From Leucobacter rhizosphaerae (GTDB lineage: Bacteria; Actinomycetota; Actinomycetes; Actinomycetales; Microbacteriaceae), in contig NZ_CP095043.1 in assembly GCF_022919175.1 (NCBI RefSeq), positions 930,001-994,000 on the forward strand: a stretch of 64,000 bases of DNA. Direction: 5' to 3'. Position 1 is the stretch's first letter, and each line of letters begins with the position of its first letter. Both the position numbers and the translations under genes were made by a program. The notes under the pieces are model-generated. The model ran no database searches. It was not told where the DNA came from and saw only the letters and a list, made by a program, of their open reading frames with translations. Shown here piece by piece: positions 8,517 through 17,487 of this stretch.

Positions 8517-10112
8517 ATGGCGAAGTGGTATCCGGGGCGTCGTCTGTCCTGGTTCAGATTGTCCGTGGTGCTCGTGGTGATCGCGGGGCTCGTGGGTGGC
8601 GGCTTCTACGCCGTGAACAGCTGGCAGGATCACCAGATTGCCACCGAGCGCAAGCCGTGGTTCGATGCCTACGTCGACGTCACCTCGACCCCGAGCCTCG
8701 CGTTCGAATCGCCGGGGGACGAGGGCCAGCGCAACGTCGTGCTCGCGTTTGTCGTGGCCTCCCCCGAAAACTCCTGCACTCCGACCTGGGGCGGGTACTA
8801 CACGCTCGACCAGGCGGGTGAGACGCTCGACCTCGACCGTCGCCTCGCGCAGTTCCGACTGCAGGGCGGATCCGCGATGGTCTCCTTCGGCGGCCAGGCG
8901 AACTCCGACCTCTCGCTCGTGTGCGACGACGACGACCAGCTGCGCCAGGGCTACGAGGCCGTCATCGACCGCTACGAGCTCGGCAGCGTCGACATGGACA
9001 TCGAGGGCGAACTGCTCACCGACACCCCGGCCGTGCAGCGCCAGGCCGCGGCGATCGCGGAGATCCAGGAGTCGCGCACCGAGACCGAAGGACTCGACGT
9101 CTGGCTCACGCTTCCCGTCGGCCCCGACGGATTGACCTTCGACGGCGCCGAGGCCGTGCGCGCGTACATCGAGGCCGGTGTGCAGATCGCCGGTATCAAT
9201 GCGATGACCATGAACTACAACTCGGGCACCGACGACGACCTCTCCGACATCGTCATCGACAGCCTGAACGCGACCCAGGCGCAGCTGCAGTCGCTGTACC
9301 AGGAGGCCGGCATCAACGTCGGAGACGCCACCGCCTGGAGCCGGATCTCGGCCACCCCCATGATCGGGCAGAACGATGTGCGCGAGGACATCTTCACCGT
9401 CGAGGACGCGCAGAAGCTCGCGGCCTTCTCCGTCGAGAAGGGCATGTCGCGGCTGTCGATGTGGTCGCTGAACCGCGATCAGCAGTGCGGGGCGAACTGG
9501 CCGGATCTCCGCCGGGTCTCCGACTCCTGCAGCGGGGTCTCACAGGCCGCGGGCGAGTTCGCCAAGACGTTGCGCACCGATCGCCCGGGCACGCTGATGC
9601 AGATCAGTGAGGAGTTCCCCGAGGCCGACGACGAGATCGTGCCCGATGATCCCGAGACGAGCCCGTACCCGATCTGGAACACCGATGCGTCGTACCCCGA
9701 GGGGTCGAAGGTCGTGTGGAACCACAGCGTGTACGAGGCGAAGTGGTGGAACGAGGGCGAGCAGCCCGATTTGCCGACCGAGAACGGCGCGCAGTCGTGG
9801 CGGCTGCTCGGCCCCGTGCTCCCCGGCGAGAAGCCGGTCGCGCGACCCGAGATCCCGGCGGGCACCTACGCCGACTGGGCGAAGGCGACCGAGTACCGCA
9901 AGGGCGACCGGGTCATCTTCGACGGCATCGGCTACGAGGCGAAGTGGTGGAGCCAGGGCGACAGCCCCGACGCCGCGCTCGTGCAGCCGGACGCCTCGCC
10001 CTGGCGTCAGCTCACCGACGCGGAGGTCGCGCGCATCGCTGACGGAGCGGGAGCCGCGGACGGCGCTGGGGCGTCGGACACTGCTGACACCCCCGAGCCA
10101 ACGGCCGAATAG
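8517..10112 (+). CDS. GH18 chitinase-like protein with two C-terminal carbohydrate-binding (CBM5/12-type) modules
   Basis: This 531-aa protein has one N-terminal membrane anchor or uncleaved signal (VVLVVIAGLVGGGFYAV) and then a GH18-like barrel. The barrel carries MVSFGG (about residue 121) and the catalytic signature DMDIE, with D159, D161 and proton-donor E163 present. Two repeated modules at about residues 385-435 and 448-500 each end in YEAKWW...G..P, the chitin-binding domain 3 pattern. Family members cleave beta-1,4-GlcNAc polymers. The start is ATG 8517, preceded by GGGGG at 6 nt; ATG 8487 adds only ten residues. Divergence from a processive synthase suggests joint work on one polysaccharide (inference). 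Confidence 0.82.
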   Translation: MAKWYPGRRLSWFRLSVVLVVIAGLVGGGFYAVNSWQDHQIATERKPWFDAYVDVTSTPSLAFESPGDEGQRNVVLAFVVASPENSCTPTWGGYYTLDQAGETLDLDRRLAQFRLQGGSAMVSFGGQANSDLSLVCDDDDQLRQGYEAVIDRYELGSVDMDIEGELLTDTPAVQRQAAAIAEIQESRTETEGLDVWLTLPVGPDGLTFDGAEAVRAYIEAGVQIAGINAMTMNYNSGTDDDLSDIVIDSLNATQAQLQSLYQEAGINVGDATAWSRISATPMIGQNDVREDIFTVEDAQKLAAFSVEKGMSRLSMWSLNRDQQCGANWPDLRRVSDSCSGVSQAAGEFAKTLRTDRPGTLMQISEEFPEADDEIVPDDPETSPYPIWNTDASYPEGSKVVWNHSVYEAKWWNEGEQPDLPTENGAQSWRLLGPVLPGEKPVARPEIPAGTYADWAKATEYRKGDRVIFDGIGYEAKWWSQGDSPDAALVQPDASPWRQLTDAEVARIADGAGAADGAGASDTADTPEPTAE

Positions 10113-10114
10113 CT

Positions 10115-10132
10115 CCGGGGCCCCGTCCCCGG
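10115..10132. terminator. Short hairpin between convergent genes
   Basis: CCGGGG (10115-10120) pairs with CCCCGG (10127-10132) across a 6-nt loop, between the GH18 stop and the DUF3516 helicase stop. There is no U tract, so it is only a weak terminator candidate. Confidence 0.35.
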
Positions 10133-10145
10133 GCGAGTTCCAGAG

Positions 10146-12734
10146 CTAGTCCCGGAACGGACCGACCCGCTCGACGCGGACCACGGGCTCGCCGAGCTCC
10201 TCGGACTCGGCGAGGTCGACGATCCCCTCGATACCCCAGTCGCGGTCTCCCGCGGGGTCCAGCAGCACCTGCCGGAACCGCCACTCGCCACTCGCGGCGG
10301 GGCTCCGATCGATCTCGAGGAGTCGCGCCGCGCGGGCGTCACCGTCGACCCGGATGTCGTCGTACTCGGTGAAGTACCCGGCCAGGGCGTCGCGCCAGCG
10401 CTCCTCGCCGAAGCCCTGCGGTCCATCGAGCGCCGCGAGTTCGGCGTAGCGTTCGAACGACGCCGCCTGCACTCGGCGGAAGAGGGCGTTGCGCAGCATC
10501 ACGAGGAAGGCGCGCTCGTTGCCGAGCACCGAGCGGGCGGGCGGCGGCACGTCGATCGGCCGGTCGTGGCGGGCGCGGTGCTCCTCGGGATCCGGGTGGG
10601 CCAGCTCCTCCCACTCGTCGATGAGGCTCGAGTCGACCTGGCGCACGAGCTCGCCGAGCCAGTCGGTGAGCTCCTCGAGCTCCGGGCTCTTGGCCTGCTC
10701 GGGCACGGTGCGCTCGATCGCCCGGTAGGCGTCGCTCAGGTAGCGCAGCACTCCGCCCTCGGACCGCCCGAGCTGGTAGAACGACACGAGGTCGCGGAAC
10801 CCGAACGCGCGCTCGATCATGTCGCGCACGACCGACTTCGGCCGGAGCTCGTAGTCGCGCGCCCACGGCACTTCCTTGAGGTACTCCGTGAAGGCCTCGC
10901 CGAGCAGCTCCTGCAGCGGCTGCGGGTAGGTCACCGCCTCGAGCAGCTCCATCCGCTCGTCGTACTCGATGCCCTCGGCCTTCATCGCCGCGACGGCCTC
11001 GCCGCGCGCCTGGTGCTCCTGCGCCCGCAGGATCGCCCGCGGGTGCTCGAGCGTCGCCTCGATGATCGAGATCACGTCGAGCGCATAGGTGTCGGACTCG
11101 GGATCGAGCAACTCGATCGCCGCGAGCGCGAACGGCGACAGCGGCTGATTGAGCGCGAAGTTCGCCTGCAGCTCGATCGTGAGTCGGAGAAGCCGGTGCC
11201 CGCGGGGATCCTCGTGGACCTCGACGATGCCACCCCGGCGAAGGGTCCGGAAGATGTCGATCGCCGTGCGGGCGTGCGCGAACTGCACCTCCCGGGGTTC
11301 GTGGCTGTCGAACACCAGCGTGCGCATGGTCTCGAGCGCCTCGCCCTCGCGCTGCTCCCCGCGGCCGATCACCCCGAGCACCATCGCGTGGGTGACCCGC
11401 ATGCGGCTCACGAGGGGCTCCGGCTGCGAGGCCACGAGCTTCTCGAGCGTCGCCTCGGACCATGCGATGAATCCCTGGGGCGGCGCCTTCTTGCGCACCG
11501 GTTTCGCCTTTTTGCCGCCGTTCTTGCCGCCGGCGGCCTTGGCTTCGGCCTTCGCGACCGCCTTCGCGTTCTCGATCTCGTGCTCGGGCGCGAGCGCGAT
11601 GACGTCGCCCTCGGTGTCGTAGCCGGCGCGGCCCGCGCGGCCCGCGATCTGGTGGAACTCGCGCGCCGAGAGCCGGCGCATCTTCTCGCCGTCGAACTTC
11701 GTGAGCGCGGTGATCACGACGGTGCGGATCGGCACGTTGATGCCGACCCCGAGCGTGTCGGTGCCGCAGATCACGCGCAGCAGCCCCCGCTGGGCCAGCT
11801 GCTCGACGAGACGCCGGTACCGGGGCAGCATGCCCGCGTGGTGCACGCCGATGCCCGACCGGACGAGCCGCGAGAGCGTCGAGCCGAAGCCCGTCGAGAA
11901 TTTGAACTCCCCGATCGCCGCGGCGATCTCGTCGCGGCCGGCGCGATCGACGATCTTGATGCTCGCGAGCGCCTGGGCCTGCTCGACCGCGTGGGACTGG
12001 TTGAAGTGCACGAGGTAGGCGGGCGTCTGCCGGTCGGCGAGCAGCGTCTCGACCACCTCGTGGGCGGGCGACACCTCGTAGGCGAAGTGCAGCGGGACGG
12101 GGCGCTCCACGCCCGTGACGAGCGCGGTGTCGCGGCCGGTGCGCCGCGACAGGTCGTCGGCGAGCTCGGTCACGTCGCCGAGGGTCGCCGACATCAGCAG
12201 GAACTGCGCGCGGCCCATGAGGAGCAGCGGCACCTGCCACGCCCAACCGCGGTCGGGCTCCGCGTAGAAGTGGAACTCGTCCATGACCACCTGGGTGATC
12301 CCGCCCGCGTCGCGGTCGCGGATCGCGAGATTCGCGAGGATCTCGGCCGTGCAGCACAGGATCGGCGCGTCGGGGTTGATCGAGGTGTCGCCGGTGACCA
12401 TGCCGACGCGCTCGGCGCCGAAGACGTCGACGAGGTCGAAGAACTTCTCGCTCACGAGCGCCTTGATCGGGGCCGTGTACACGGTGCGCTCCCCGGCGGC
12501 GAGCGCCGTGAAGTGCGCGCCGAGCGCCACGAGCGACTTGCCCGTGCCCGTCGGGGTCGCGAGGATCACGTTGCTGCCGAGCGCGATGCCGAGCACCGCC
12601 TCCTCCTGCGCCGGGTAGAGGCGCAGCGCCTTCGCCTCCCACGCCCACTCCTCGAAGGCGGCGAACACGTCGTCGGGTTCGGCGAGGCCGACGCCCGTCG
12701 CGCGGGCATCGTCCAGAATCGTTCCGAGATGCAT
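10146..12734 (-). CDS. SF2 DExH helicase with DUF3516 C-terminal domain
   Basis: This 862-aa protein shows Walker A ATPTGTGKS (residues 59-67), DEFH (152-155), SAT (182-184), GVHHAGMLP and the motif VI region QIAGRAGRAG. The core is Ski2/HelY-like. A Lys/Ala/Gly-rich linker (about residues 400-430) precedes the DUF3516 region typical of actinobacteria. The family is predicted to unwind RNA or DNA; no specific substrate is established that I know of. The ATG lies 21 bp downstream of the DUF2130 stop on the same strand with GGAG upstream, so the two are probably co-transcribed. Confidence 0.9.
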   Translation of the reverse strand: MHLGTILDDARATGVGLAEPDDVFAAFEEWAWEAKALRLYPAQEEAVLGIALGSNVILATPTGTGKSLVALGAHFTALAAGERTVYTAPIKALVSEKFFDLVDVFGAERVGMVTGDTSINPDAPILCCTAEILANLAIRDRDAGGITQVVMDEFHFYAEPDRGWAWQVPLLLMGRAQFLLMSATLGDVTELADDLSRRTGRDTALVTGVERPVPLHFAYEVSPAHEVVETLLADRQTPAYLVHFNQSHAVEQAQALASIKIVDRAGRDEIAAAIGEFKFSTGFGSTLSRLVRSGIGVHHAGMLPRYRRLVEQLAQRGLLRVICGTDTLGVGINVPIRTVVITALTKFDGEKMRRLSAREFHQIAGRAGRAGYDTEGDVIALAPEHEIENAKAVAKAEAKAAGGKNGGKKAKPVRKKAPPQGFIAWSEATLEKLVASQPEPLVSRMRVTHAMVLGVIGRGEQREGEALETMRTLVFDSHEPREVQFAHARTAIDIFRTLRRGGIVEVHEDPRGHRLLRLTIELQANFALNQPLSPFALAAIELLDPESDTYALDVISIIEATLEHPRAILRAQEHQARGEAVAAMKAEGIEYDERMELLEAVTYPQPLQELLGEAFTEYLKEVPWARDYELRPKSVVRDMIERAFGFRDLVSFYQLGRSEGGVLRYLSDAYRAIERTVPEQAKSPELEELTDWLGELVRQVDSSLIDEWEELAHPDPEEHRARHDRPIDVPPPARSVLGNERAFLVMLRNALFRRVQAASFERYAELAALDGPQGFGEERWRDALAGYFTEYDDIRVDGDARAARLLEIDRSPAASGEWRFRQVLLDPAGDRDWGIEGIVDLAESEELGEPVVRVERVGPFRD

Positions 12735-12755
12735 GGGTGAGGGCTCCTGGCCGGT

Positions 12756-14198
12756 CTAGGCGTCCGACGCGTCGTCGCCGCGCGACAGCTCGGCGAACTT
12801 CGTCTGCATGGTGGGGTTGCCGCGCGTGAGTTTTTTGATCGACACGCCCTGCGCCTTGTCGTTGGCGAGCCGCAGGTTGTTCTCGGACTTCAGCAGGTTG
12901 TCCTTGACCTTCTGCATCTCGGCGATGGAGGTGTCGATGCGCTTGATCGCCTCCTGGAACTGACGCGACGCGAGATCGTAGTTGCGACCGAACGCGTCTT
13001 TGAAGCCGTCGAGCTCGCTCTCGAAGTTCGTGATGTCGATGTTCTGCGACTTCACGTGCTCGAGTTCGGCCTTGTAGCGCATCGCGTTGAGCGCGGCGTT
13101 GCGGAGCAGGGTGATGAGGGGCAGGAAGAACTGCGGACGCACGACGTACATCTTCGGGTAGCGGTGCGACATGTCGACGATGCCGCCGTTGTAGAGCTCG
13201 TTGTCGGGCTCCAGGAGCGACACGAGCACCGCGTACTCGCAGCCCTTCTCGGTGCGGTCCTTGTCGAGCTCCTTCAGGAAGTCCTCGTTCCGGTGCTTCG
13301 TCGCCGTGCCGTCGGCCTCGTTTTTCATCTCGAACATGATCGACACGATCTCGAGCCCTGCCAGGTCGTGGTCACGGAAGATGAAATCGCCCTTGCTGCC
13401 GCTGCGCGCGTCATTGTCCTTCTCGAAGTACGCGTTCGGAAAGGCGGTGGCGCGGAACTGGTTGAAGGTCATCTCGCAGTGCTGCTCGAGCGTCTCGCCG
13501 ATCATCTTGGTCGACAGCCGCGCCTTCATGTCGCGGAGCCGCTCGATCGCGTCGTCACGATCCTTGATCTGGGTCTCGTAGCGCTCCTGCAGCGCCTTCT
13601 CCGCGAGCTGCTTCTCGAGCTCCGCGCGCTCGAGATCGCTCTTGAGGGCGTCGCGCTGCTTCTCCACGGCTCCGACCGCCTCGGTGATCGCGAGCCGGCG
13701 CGACAGGTCGCCCGACTCGACCTTCGCGCGGAGCTCCTGGAGCTCGGCCGCTCGCGCGGCCTCCTGCTGCTGCATGCGAGCCGTGAGCGTCGATTCGATC
13801 CGCTCGACCTCGGTCTCGGTGTCGCGCTTCGCCTGCGCCAACTCGGCGGCCAGCGCGTCGCGCTCCTTCTCCACGGCCCCGAGGGCCTCCGCCACCGCGA
13901 GCTTGCGGGCGGTCTCCCCCGCGTCGAGCTGCGCCTGCAAGCGCTGGACCTCGGCGGCACGGTCGGACGCTGCGCGCTGCAGCTCCGCCTGCTGCTCGGC
14001 CGTTGCCCGTTGCAGCTCGGCCGCGGCCTGGCTGCGCGCCAGTTCGAGGGCGTTGCGCTTGTCGAGCTCCGCGAGCTCGAGACGCTCGTGCAGCTGCTGC
14101 TCGAACGCGCTGTCGCGCACCTGCTGCAGGATGTCCGCGTACCCGGCCTCGTCGAGCGTGAACTCCTTGCCGCAGTGCGGGCACTTGATCTCCTGCAT
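12756..14198 (-). CDS. DUF2130 coiled-coil protein, nuclease-like C-terminal domain
   Basis: This 480-aa protein starts with a small zinc-ribbon-like knuckle (CPHCGKEF) and continues as a long coiled coil (about residues 25-225). The coil holds two similar segments, [19 protein letters not shown] and [19 protein letters not shown]. The globular DUF2130 domain follows with [10 protein letters not shown], then [12 protein letters not shown], a D...ExK arrangement like PD-(D/E)XK nucleases (my inference), and then more coiled coil. The ATG at 14198 has GGAG 8 nt upstream; an earlier in-frame ATG at 14246 lacks one. The same-strand neighbours are an ABC half-transporter upstream and the DUF3516 helicase downstream. 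Confidence 0.85.
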   Translation of the reverse strand: MQEIKCPHCGKEFTLDEAGYADILQQVRDSAFEQQLHERLELAELDKRNALELARSQAAAELQRATAEQQAELQRAASDRAAEVQRLQAQLDAGETARKLAVAEALGAVEKERDALAAELAQAKRDTETEVERIESTLTARMQQQEAARAAELQELRAKVESGDLSRRLAITEAVGAVEKQRDALKSDLERAELEKQLAEKALQERYETQIKDRDDAIERLRDMKARLSTKMIGETLEQHCEMTFNQFRATAFPNAYFEKDNDARSGSKGDFIFRDHDLAGLEIVSIMFEMKNEADGTATKHRNEDFLKELDKDRTEKGCEYAVLVSLLEPDNELYNGGIVDMSHRYPKMYVVRPQFFLPLITLLRNAALNAMRYKAELEHVKSQNIDITNFESELDGFKDAFGRNYDLASRQFQEAIKRIDTSIAEMQKVKDNLLKSENNLRLANDKAQGVSIKKLTRGNPTMQTKFAELSRGDDASDA

Positions 14199-14266
14199 CG
14201 AGGGCTCCTTCGGGTCGGGACGAGCGGTACCCGTCCAGCCTGGCACAGGCGTGCGACATTCGCGGG

Positions 14267-16129
14267 CTACCCGACGACGTCGAACTCCCGGAGTCGCTTG
14301 CGATCGCCCTTCGACGACGAGGCCTGCAGCGCGAGCAGCTCGGCGTAGATGCCGCCCGACGTCTCGAGCTCGCGGGGCGTGCCGATCTCGTCGATCCGGC
14401 CGTCGCGCAGGGTCACGATCCGGTCGACCTCGGCGATCGTCGAGAGCCGGTGCGCGATGATGAGGCTCGTCCGCCCCTCCATCAGGTCGTCGAGCCCCGC
14501 CTGCACGAGTCGTTCCGACTTCGTATCGAGCGCCGACGTCGCCTCGTCGAGCACGAGGATCGGCGCGTCCTTCAGGATCGCCCGGGCCACCGCGATGCGC
14601 TGCTTCTGCCCACCGGAGAGTTTGATCCCGCGCTCGCCGATCGGCGTGTCGTAGCCGAGCGGGAACTTGCGCACGAACACGTCGACCGCCGCCCGGGCCG
14701 CTGCGGCCTCGATCTCCGCGCGCGACGCGTCGGGGCGCCCGTAGGCGATGTTCTCGGCGATGCTTCCGGAGAACAGGGCCGGTTCCTGGAACACGACGCC
14801 GATGTTGCGGCGGAGGTCGTCGAGGTCGGTGCCCGATCCCGCGATCTCGATCTGGCCCTCGCGCACGCCGTACAGGCCCATGAGCAGGCTGGTCAGGGTG
14901 GTCTTGCCGCCGCCCGACTCGCCGACGAACGCGACCCGCTCACCCGGCGCGACGTCGAAGGTGATGTCGGTGAGCACGTCCTCCCCGCCGTAGCCGAAGT
15001 GCACGCCCTGGAACGACACCGAAGGGGCGCCGGGCGAAAGCGCTGCACCATCGGGCCGTGCACCCTCACGACCCGCACCGTCGCGCGCGGGATCGACGGG
15101 CCGCGCTCCGCCGCCGTCGACGCGCACGGGGTCGAGATCCATGACCTCGAAGTACGACTTCGAGCCGGCGATCGCCCGCTGCGCGGTGTCGACCACCCAG
15201 CTGAGGCTCGTCACCGGCTGCCGGGCCATCGCGATGAGCTGCACGAGCATCACCATCTCGCCGAGGGTGAAATACCCGAGCACCGTGCGCACGAAGATGA
15301 TGGAGTACAGCCCGAAGAAGATGACGTGCAGCACGCCCTGTCGGATCGCGTCCATGCGGTGCCAGTGGCGCGACTGCTCCGCCGTCAGCGACTCGGTGGC
15401 CCGGAAGCGGTCGCTGAAGGCCGCGAGCTCGCGGCGCTCCCCGACGAAGGACTTCACGACGCGCATCTGGCCGACGACCTCGGCGAAACGCCCCGACGCC
15501 ACGTCGACATGCTCGTTCTTGTCGCCCTCGAGGCGCTGCCAGCGCCGACTCGTGAGCGCCGTCAACCACAGGTAGACCGGGTACGCCACCGCGAGGAGCA
15601 CGGCGAGCGGCCAGTAGTACCAGGCGCTGATCGCGAGCACCGCGATCGTGGTGAGCAGCATGGTCACAAACATGTTCGAGAACGACTTCATGAAGTTCGT
15701 GATCTCGGAGATGGAGCGATTCAGCCGCGCGACGATCGTGCCCGTGAGCTCGGAGTCGTAGTACCGCTGCGGCAGGGCGAGCAGCTGCTCGAAGTAGCGG
15801 GTCGACAGGATCGTGCGCATCTTGGCGCTCATCACGTCGCCCCAGTAGCCGCCGATGTTGCCGATGACCGCCTCGACGAGACTGACGGCGAGAAGCGCGA
15901 GCGCCAGCACGAGCACCGTGACGATCGTCGAGGACACGGCCTCCGGATCGAGGGCGCGAGCGTCGCCCGAGGCGTCGCCGAACGCCTGCACGATCGCGTC
16001 GGTGGCGCTGCCCGTGATGAACGGGACCGCGAGACCCGCGCCCGTGACGATCGCGGCCGCGACCATGATCCCGACGTAGTAGGGCGTGAGGGAGCGGGTG
16101 AACCGCAGGATCCTGATGAGCGGTGCCAT
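14267..16129 (-). CDS. ABC exporter half-transporter (permease fused to ATPase)
   Basis: This 620-aa type IV ABC exporter has about six membrane helices in residues 15-320 and a nucleotide-binding domain from about residue 370. It contains Walker [10 protein letters not shown], signature LSGGQKQR, Walker [13 protein letters not shown] and the H-loop IIAHRLST. The two domains are joined by a charged Gly/Asp/Arg-rich linker. The family exports lipids, drugs or peptides as dimers; the substrate cannot be read from sequence. The start at 16129 follows GGAGG by 8 nt. It lies 68 bp upstream of the DUF2130 gene on the same strand, so read-through is possible. Confidence 0.9.
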   Translation of the reverse strand: MAPLIRILRFTRSLTPYYVGIMVAAAIVTGAGLAVPFITGSATDAIVQAFGDASGDARALDPEAVSSTIVTVLVLALALLAVSLVEAVIGNIGGYWGDVMSAKMRTILSTRYFEQLLALPQRYYDSELTGTIVARLNRSISEITNFMKSFSNMFVTMLLTTIAVLAISAWYYWPLAVLLAVAYPVYLWLTALTSRRWQRLEGDKNEHVDVASGRFAEVVGQMRVVKSFVGERRELAAFSDRFRATESLTAEQSRHWHRMDAIRQGVLHVIFFGLYSIIFVRTVLGYFTLGEMVMLVQLIAMARQPVTSLSWVVDTAQRAIAGSKSYFEVMDLDPVRVDGGGARPVDPARDGAGREGARPDGAALSPGAPSVSFQGVHFGYGGEDVLTDITFDVAPGERVAFVGESGGGKTTLTSLLMGLYGVREGQIEIAGSGTDLDDLRRNIGVVFQEPALFSGSIAENIAYGRPDASRAEIEAAAARAAVDVFVRKFPLGYDTPIGERGIKLSGGQKQRIAVARAILKDAPILVLDEATSALDTKSERLVQAGLDDLMEGRTSLIIAHRLSTIAEVDRIVTLRDGRIDEIGTPRELETSGGIYAELLALQASSSKGDRKRLREFDVVG

Positions 16130-16217
16130 GGGTCGTGCACCTCCTCGGTCATTCAACAAAGCACTCCAGGGCCTGTAACGCGCGGAGCGCTCGGATTCTT
16201 CCGCCGGATTCGAGGAG

Positions 16218-16223
16218 TAGGCT
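16218..16223 (+). promoter_or_regulatory. -10 hexamer of the old yellow enzyme gene
   Basis: TAGGCT lies 8 nt before the ATG at 16232, which is compatible with a leaderless transcript. Confidence 0.45.
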
Positions 16224-16231
16224 CGGCAACC

Positions 16232-17314
16232 ATGGCCGACCCGATCCTCTTCCGCCCGTTCACGCTCCGCTCGCTCGAGATCCGCAACCGCCTCTGGGTG
16301 GCGCCGATGTGCCAGTACTCGGTCGACGCCGAGGACGGGATCGTCGGGGACTGGCACCTCCAGCACCTCGGAGGGCTTGCGCGCGGCGGCGCCGGCGTGG
16401 TGTTCATGGAAGCGACCGGAGTGACGCCCGAGGGCCGGATCAGCCCGCGCTGCCCCGGCATCTGGAGCGACGAGCAGATCCCGCCGCTCGCCCGCATCAC
16501 CGCCGCCGCGCACGCGCACGGCGCGAGGATCGGGATCCAGCTCGCGCACGCGGGCCGCAAGGGCTCGACCGTGCCCTCGCTCCCCGGTCTCGGCGACGGC
16601 ACCGTGCCCGTCTCCGAGGGCGGCTGGCAGACCGTCGCCCCCTCCGCCATCGCCTACGGCGACTTCGACGTGCCGCGCGCGCTCGAGGCGTCCGAGCTGC
16701 CGGAGCTCGTGCGCGCCTTCGCCGACGGGGCGAACCGCGCCGTGCAGGCCGGGTTCGACCTGGTCGAGGTGCACGCCGCTCACGGCTACCTGCTGCACGA
16801 GTTCCTCTCTCCCCTCTCGAATCACCGCACGGACGCCTACGGTGGCGATCTCGCGGGCCGCTCCCGGCTGCTCCGGGACATCGTGCGCACGATTCGCGCG
16901 GAGCACCCCGAGCTGCCGATCTCCGTCCGCATCTCGGCGACCGAGTGGGTCGAGGGCGGATTCTCCGTCGAGGAGTCCGTCGAGCTGTCCTCCTGGCTCG
17001 CCGAGGACGGCGCCGACCTCGTCGATGTCTCCTCCGCCGCCAACGTGCCGTACGCGCCGATCCCGGTCGGGCCCTCCTACCAGGTCGGTCTCGCGGCCGA
17101 GGTGCGCCGGGGGCCGCTGCCCGTCGCCGCAGTCGGGCTCATCACGTCGGCCGCGCAGGCCGAGGGGATCCTCGCGACGGGCCAGGCGGACGTGATCCTG
17201 CTCGCGCGCCCGGTGCTCGCGAACCCGCACCTGCCGATCGCGTGGGCCCACGAGCTCCGTGCGCCCTCAGCTGCCTCACTCGTGCCGCCGCAGTACGCCA
17301 GGGCGCGGTTCTAG
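16232..17314 (+). CDS. NADH:flavin oxidoreductase, old yellow enzyme family (YqjM-like)
   Basis: This 360-aa FMN-dependent TIM-barrel enzyme reduces activated C=C bonds. Visible family motifs are MCQYSVDAEDG near the N terminus, IQLAHAGRKGS (the substrate-binding His/Arg region), VEVHAAHGYLLHEFLSPLSNHRTDAYGG, and the C-terminal TGQADVILLARPVLANP. Length and motifs match the shorter thermophilic-like YqjM class. No Shine-Dalgarno sequence precedes the ATG. The gene appears to be monocistronic and is followed by a repeat-rich intergenic stretch. Confidence 0.92.
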   Translation: MADPILFRPFTLRSLEIRNRLWVAPMCQYSVDAEDGIVGDWHLQHLGGLARGGAGVVFMEATGVTPEGRISPRCPGIWSDEQIPPLARITAAAHAHGARIGIQLAHAGRKGSTVPSLPGLGDGTVPVSEGGWQTVAPSAIAYGDFDVPRALEASELPELVRAFADGANRAVQAGFDLVEVHAAHGYLLHEFLSPLSNHRTDAYGGDLAGRSRLLRDIVRTIRAEHPELPISVRISATEWVEGGFSVEESVELSSWLAEDGADLVDVSSAANVPYAPIPVGPSYQVGLAAEVRRGPLPVAAVGLITSAAQAEGILATGQADVILLARPVLANPHLPIAWAHELRAPSAASLVPPQYARARF

Positions 17315-17322
17315 GCGAGGCC

Positions 17323-17390
17323 CGCACGGGCGAGACGCGCACGGGCGAGATCCGCACTGCTGCAGAGATCTGCACTGCTGCAGAGATCTG
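17323..17390 (+). repeat. Two short tandem repeats back to back
   Basis: CGCACGGGCGAGA occurs at 17323-17335 and 17338-17350 (15-bp period). Then CACTGCTGCAGAGATCTG occurs at 17355-17372 and 17373-17390 (18-bp period, perfect). The repeats sit directly after the old yellow enzyme stop and run into a large hairpin. Confidence 0.75.
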
Positions 17391-17443
17391 CATTCCCGCT
17401 GACCGGATCGCCCGAGTCTCTCAGCAGGAACGCAGATCTCTGC
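17380..17443. terminator. Large hairpin downstream of the old yellow enzyme gene
   Basis: Arms at 17380-17402 and 17421-17443 (23 nt each) are complementary at all but two positions around an 18-nt loop. The hairpin could end transcription of the upstream gene before the winged-helix gene at 17488. There is no U tract. Its left arm shares sequence with the 18-bp tandem repeat. Confidence 0.5.
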
Positions 17444-17487
17444 ACGAACACCCGACCCTGGGGCCCGTCATGTGAGAAGCTCTGGAC

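Noticed and set aside
10566..12740. Very long forward open frame across the helicase gene
   Set aside because: It is antisense to the DUF3516 helicase with all its motifs; the translation is Arg/His/Leu-rich low complexity, the usual shadow in GC-rich DNA.
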